Origin: Pusillimonas sp044464525
GTDB taxonomy: Bacteria > Pseudomonadota > Gammaproteobacteria > Burkholderiales > Burkholderiaceae_B
Assembly: GCF_044464525.1 (NCBI RefSeq)
Contig: NZ_JBIQLE010000051.1
Location: forward strand, 1-13,186
Direction: 5' to 3'
Length of the DNA stretch: 13,186 nt
The notes under the pieces were generated by a model. It saw only the letters and a list, made by a program, of their open reading frames with translations. It was not told the origin of the DNA and did no database searches. Shown here one piece after another: positions 13,165 to 13,186 of the stretch. The translations under genes and the position numbers were made by a program. Positions within the stretch are counted from its first letter, which is position 1, and the number at the start of each line of letters is the position of its first letter.

Positions 13165-13186
13165 TGGGAACCGTCGGCGGCTGGCC

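Overview
The window looks like the chromosome of a betaproteobacterium, most likely Burkholderiales and close to Alcaligenaceae (Bordetella/Pusillimonas-like). This is inferred from high-GC coding sequence with mirrored antisense frames, the rnr-rlmB pair, the hupB/tRNA-Val pair and the character of the proteins. No 16S gene is present to confirm it.

Left part (1-5340), all on the minus strand. A short operon runs rnr (RNase R, TTG start), rlmB (23S rRNA Gm2251 methyltransferase) and a Cys/Met-metabolism PLP enzyme, and ends at a rho-independent terminator. hupB (HU-beta) follows with its own promoter, then a tRNA-Val(UAC) gene with a near-consensus promoter. This is ordinary housekeeping sequence.

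Middle (5340-11060). A plus-strand tRNA-Leu(CAG) ends at a very strong bidirectional terminator shared with a convergent GNAT acetyltransferase gene. Divergent from the GNAT gene is a plus-strand group: an ETHE1/persulfide-dioxygenase-like metallo-beta-lactamase-fold protein, a 62-residue DUF3008-type basic protein, and a membrane-anchored, stand-alone FMN/Fe-S glutamate-synthase-domain protein. The leaders of the first and third of these contain nested inverted repeats whose outer arm covers the ribosome-binding site. Next comes a 390-bp gene-free stretch with a candidate structured RNA: five alternating GGCAG/CTGCC arms followed by a strong terminator. A PACE-family efflux gene lies just downstream. 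A convergent YhbW-like flavin monooxygenase gene closes the region.

Right part (11060-13186). A CAU-anticodon tRNA gene (elongator Met most likely) marks the edge of a mobile element. A tyrosine recombinase gene lies 74 bp beyond the tRNA 3' end and reads towards it. Upstream of the integrase is about 620 bp of visibly AT-richer DNA without a convincing gene. It holds four tandem stem-loops, a possible gene remnant that would have been coupled to int, imperfect 20-bp iteron-like repeats, helically phased TTCC motifs and a 13-bp inverted repeat around the promoter region of a small HTH-type gene. The element continues past the right edge, so its type (IME, integrated plasmid or filamentous prophage) cannot be settled here. 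This control or origin-like region and the 9.33-9.42 kb RNA element are the most interesting parts of the window.
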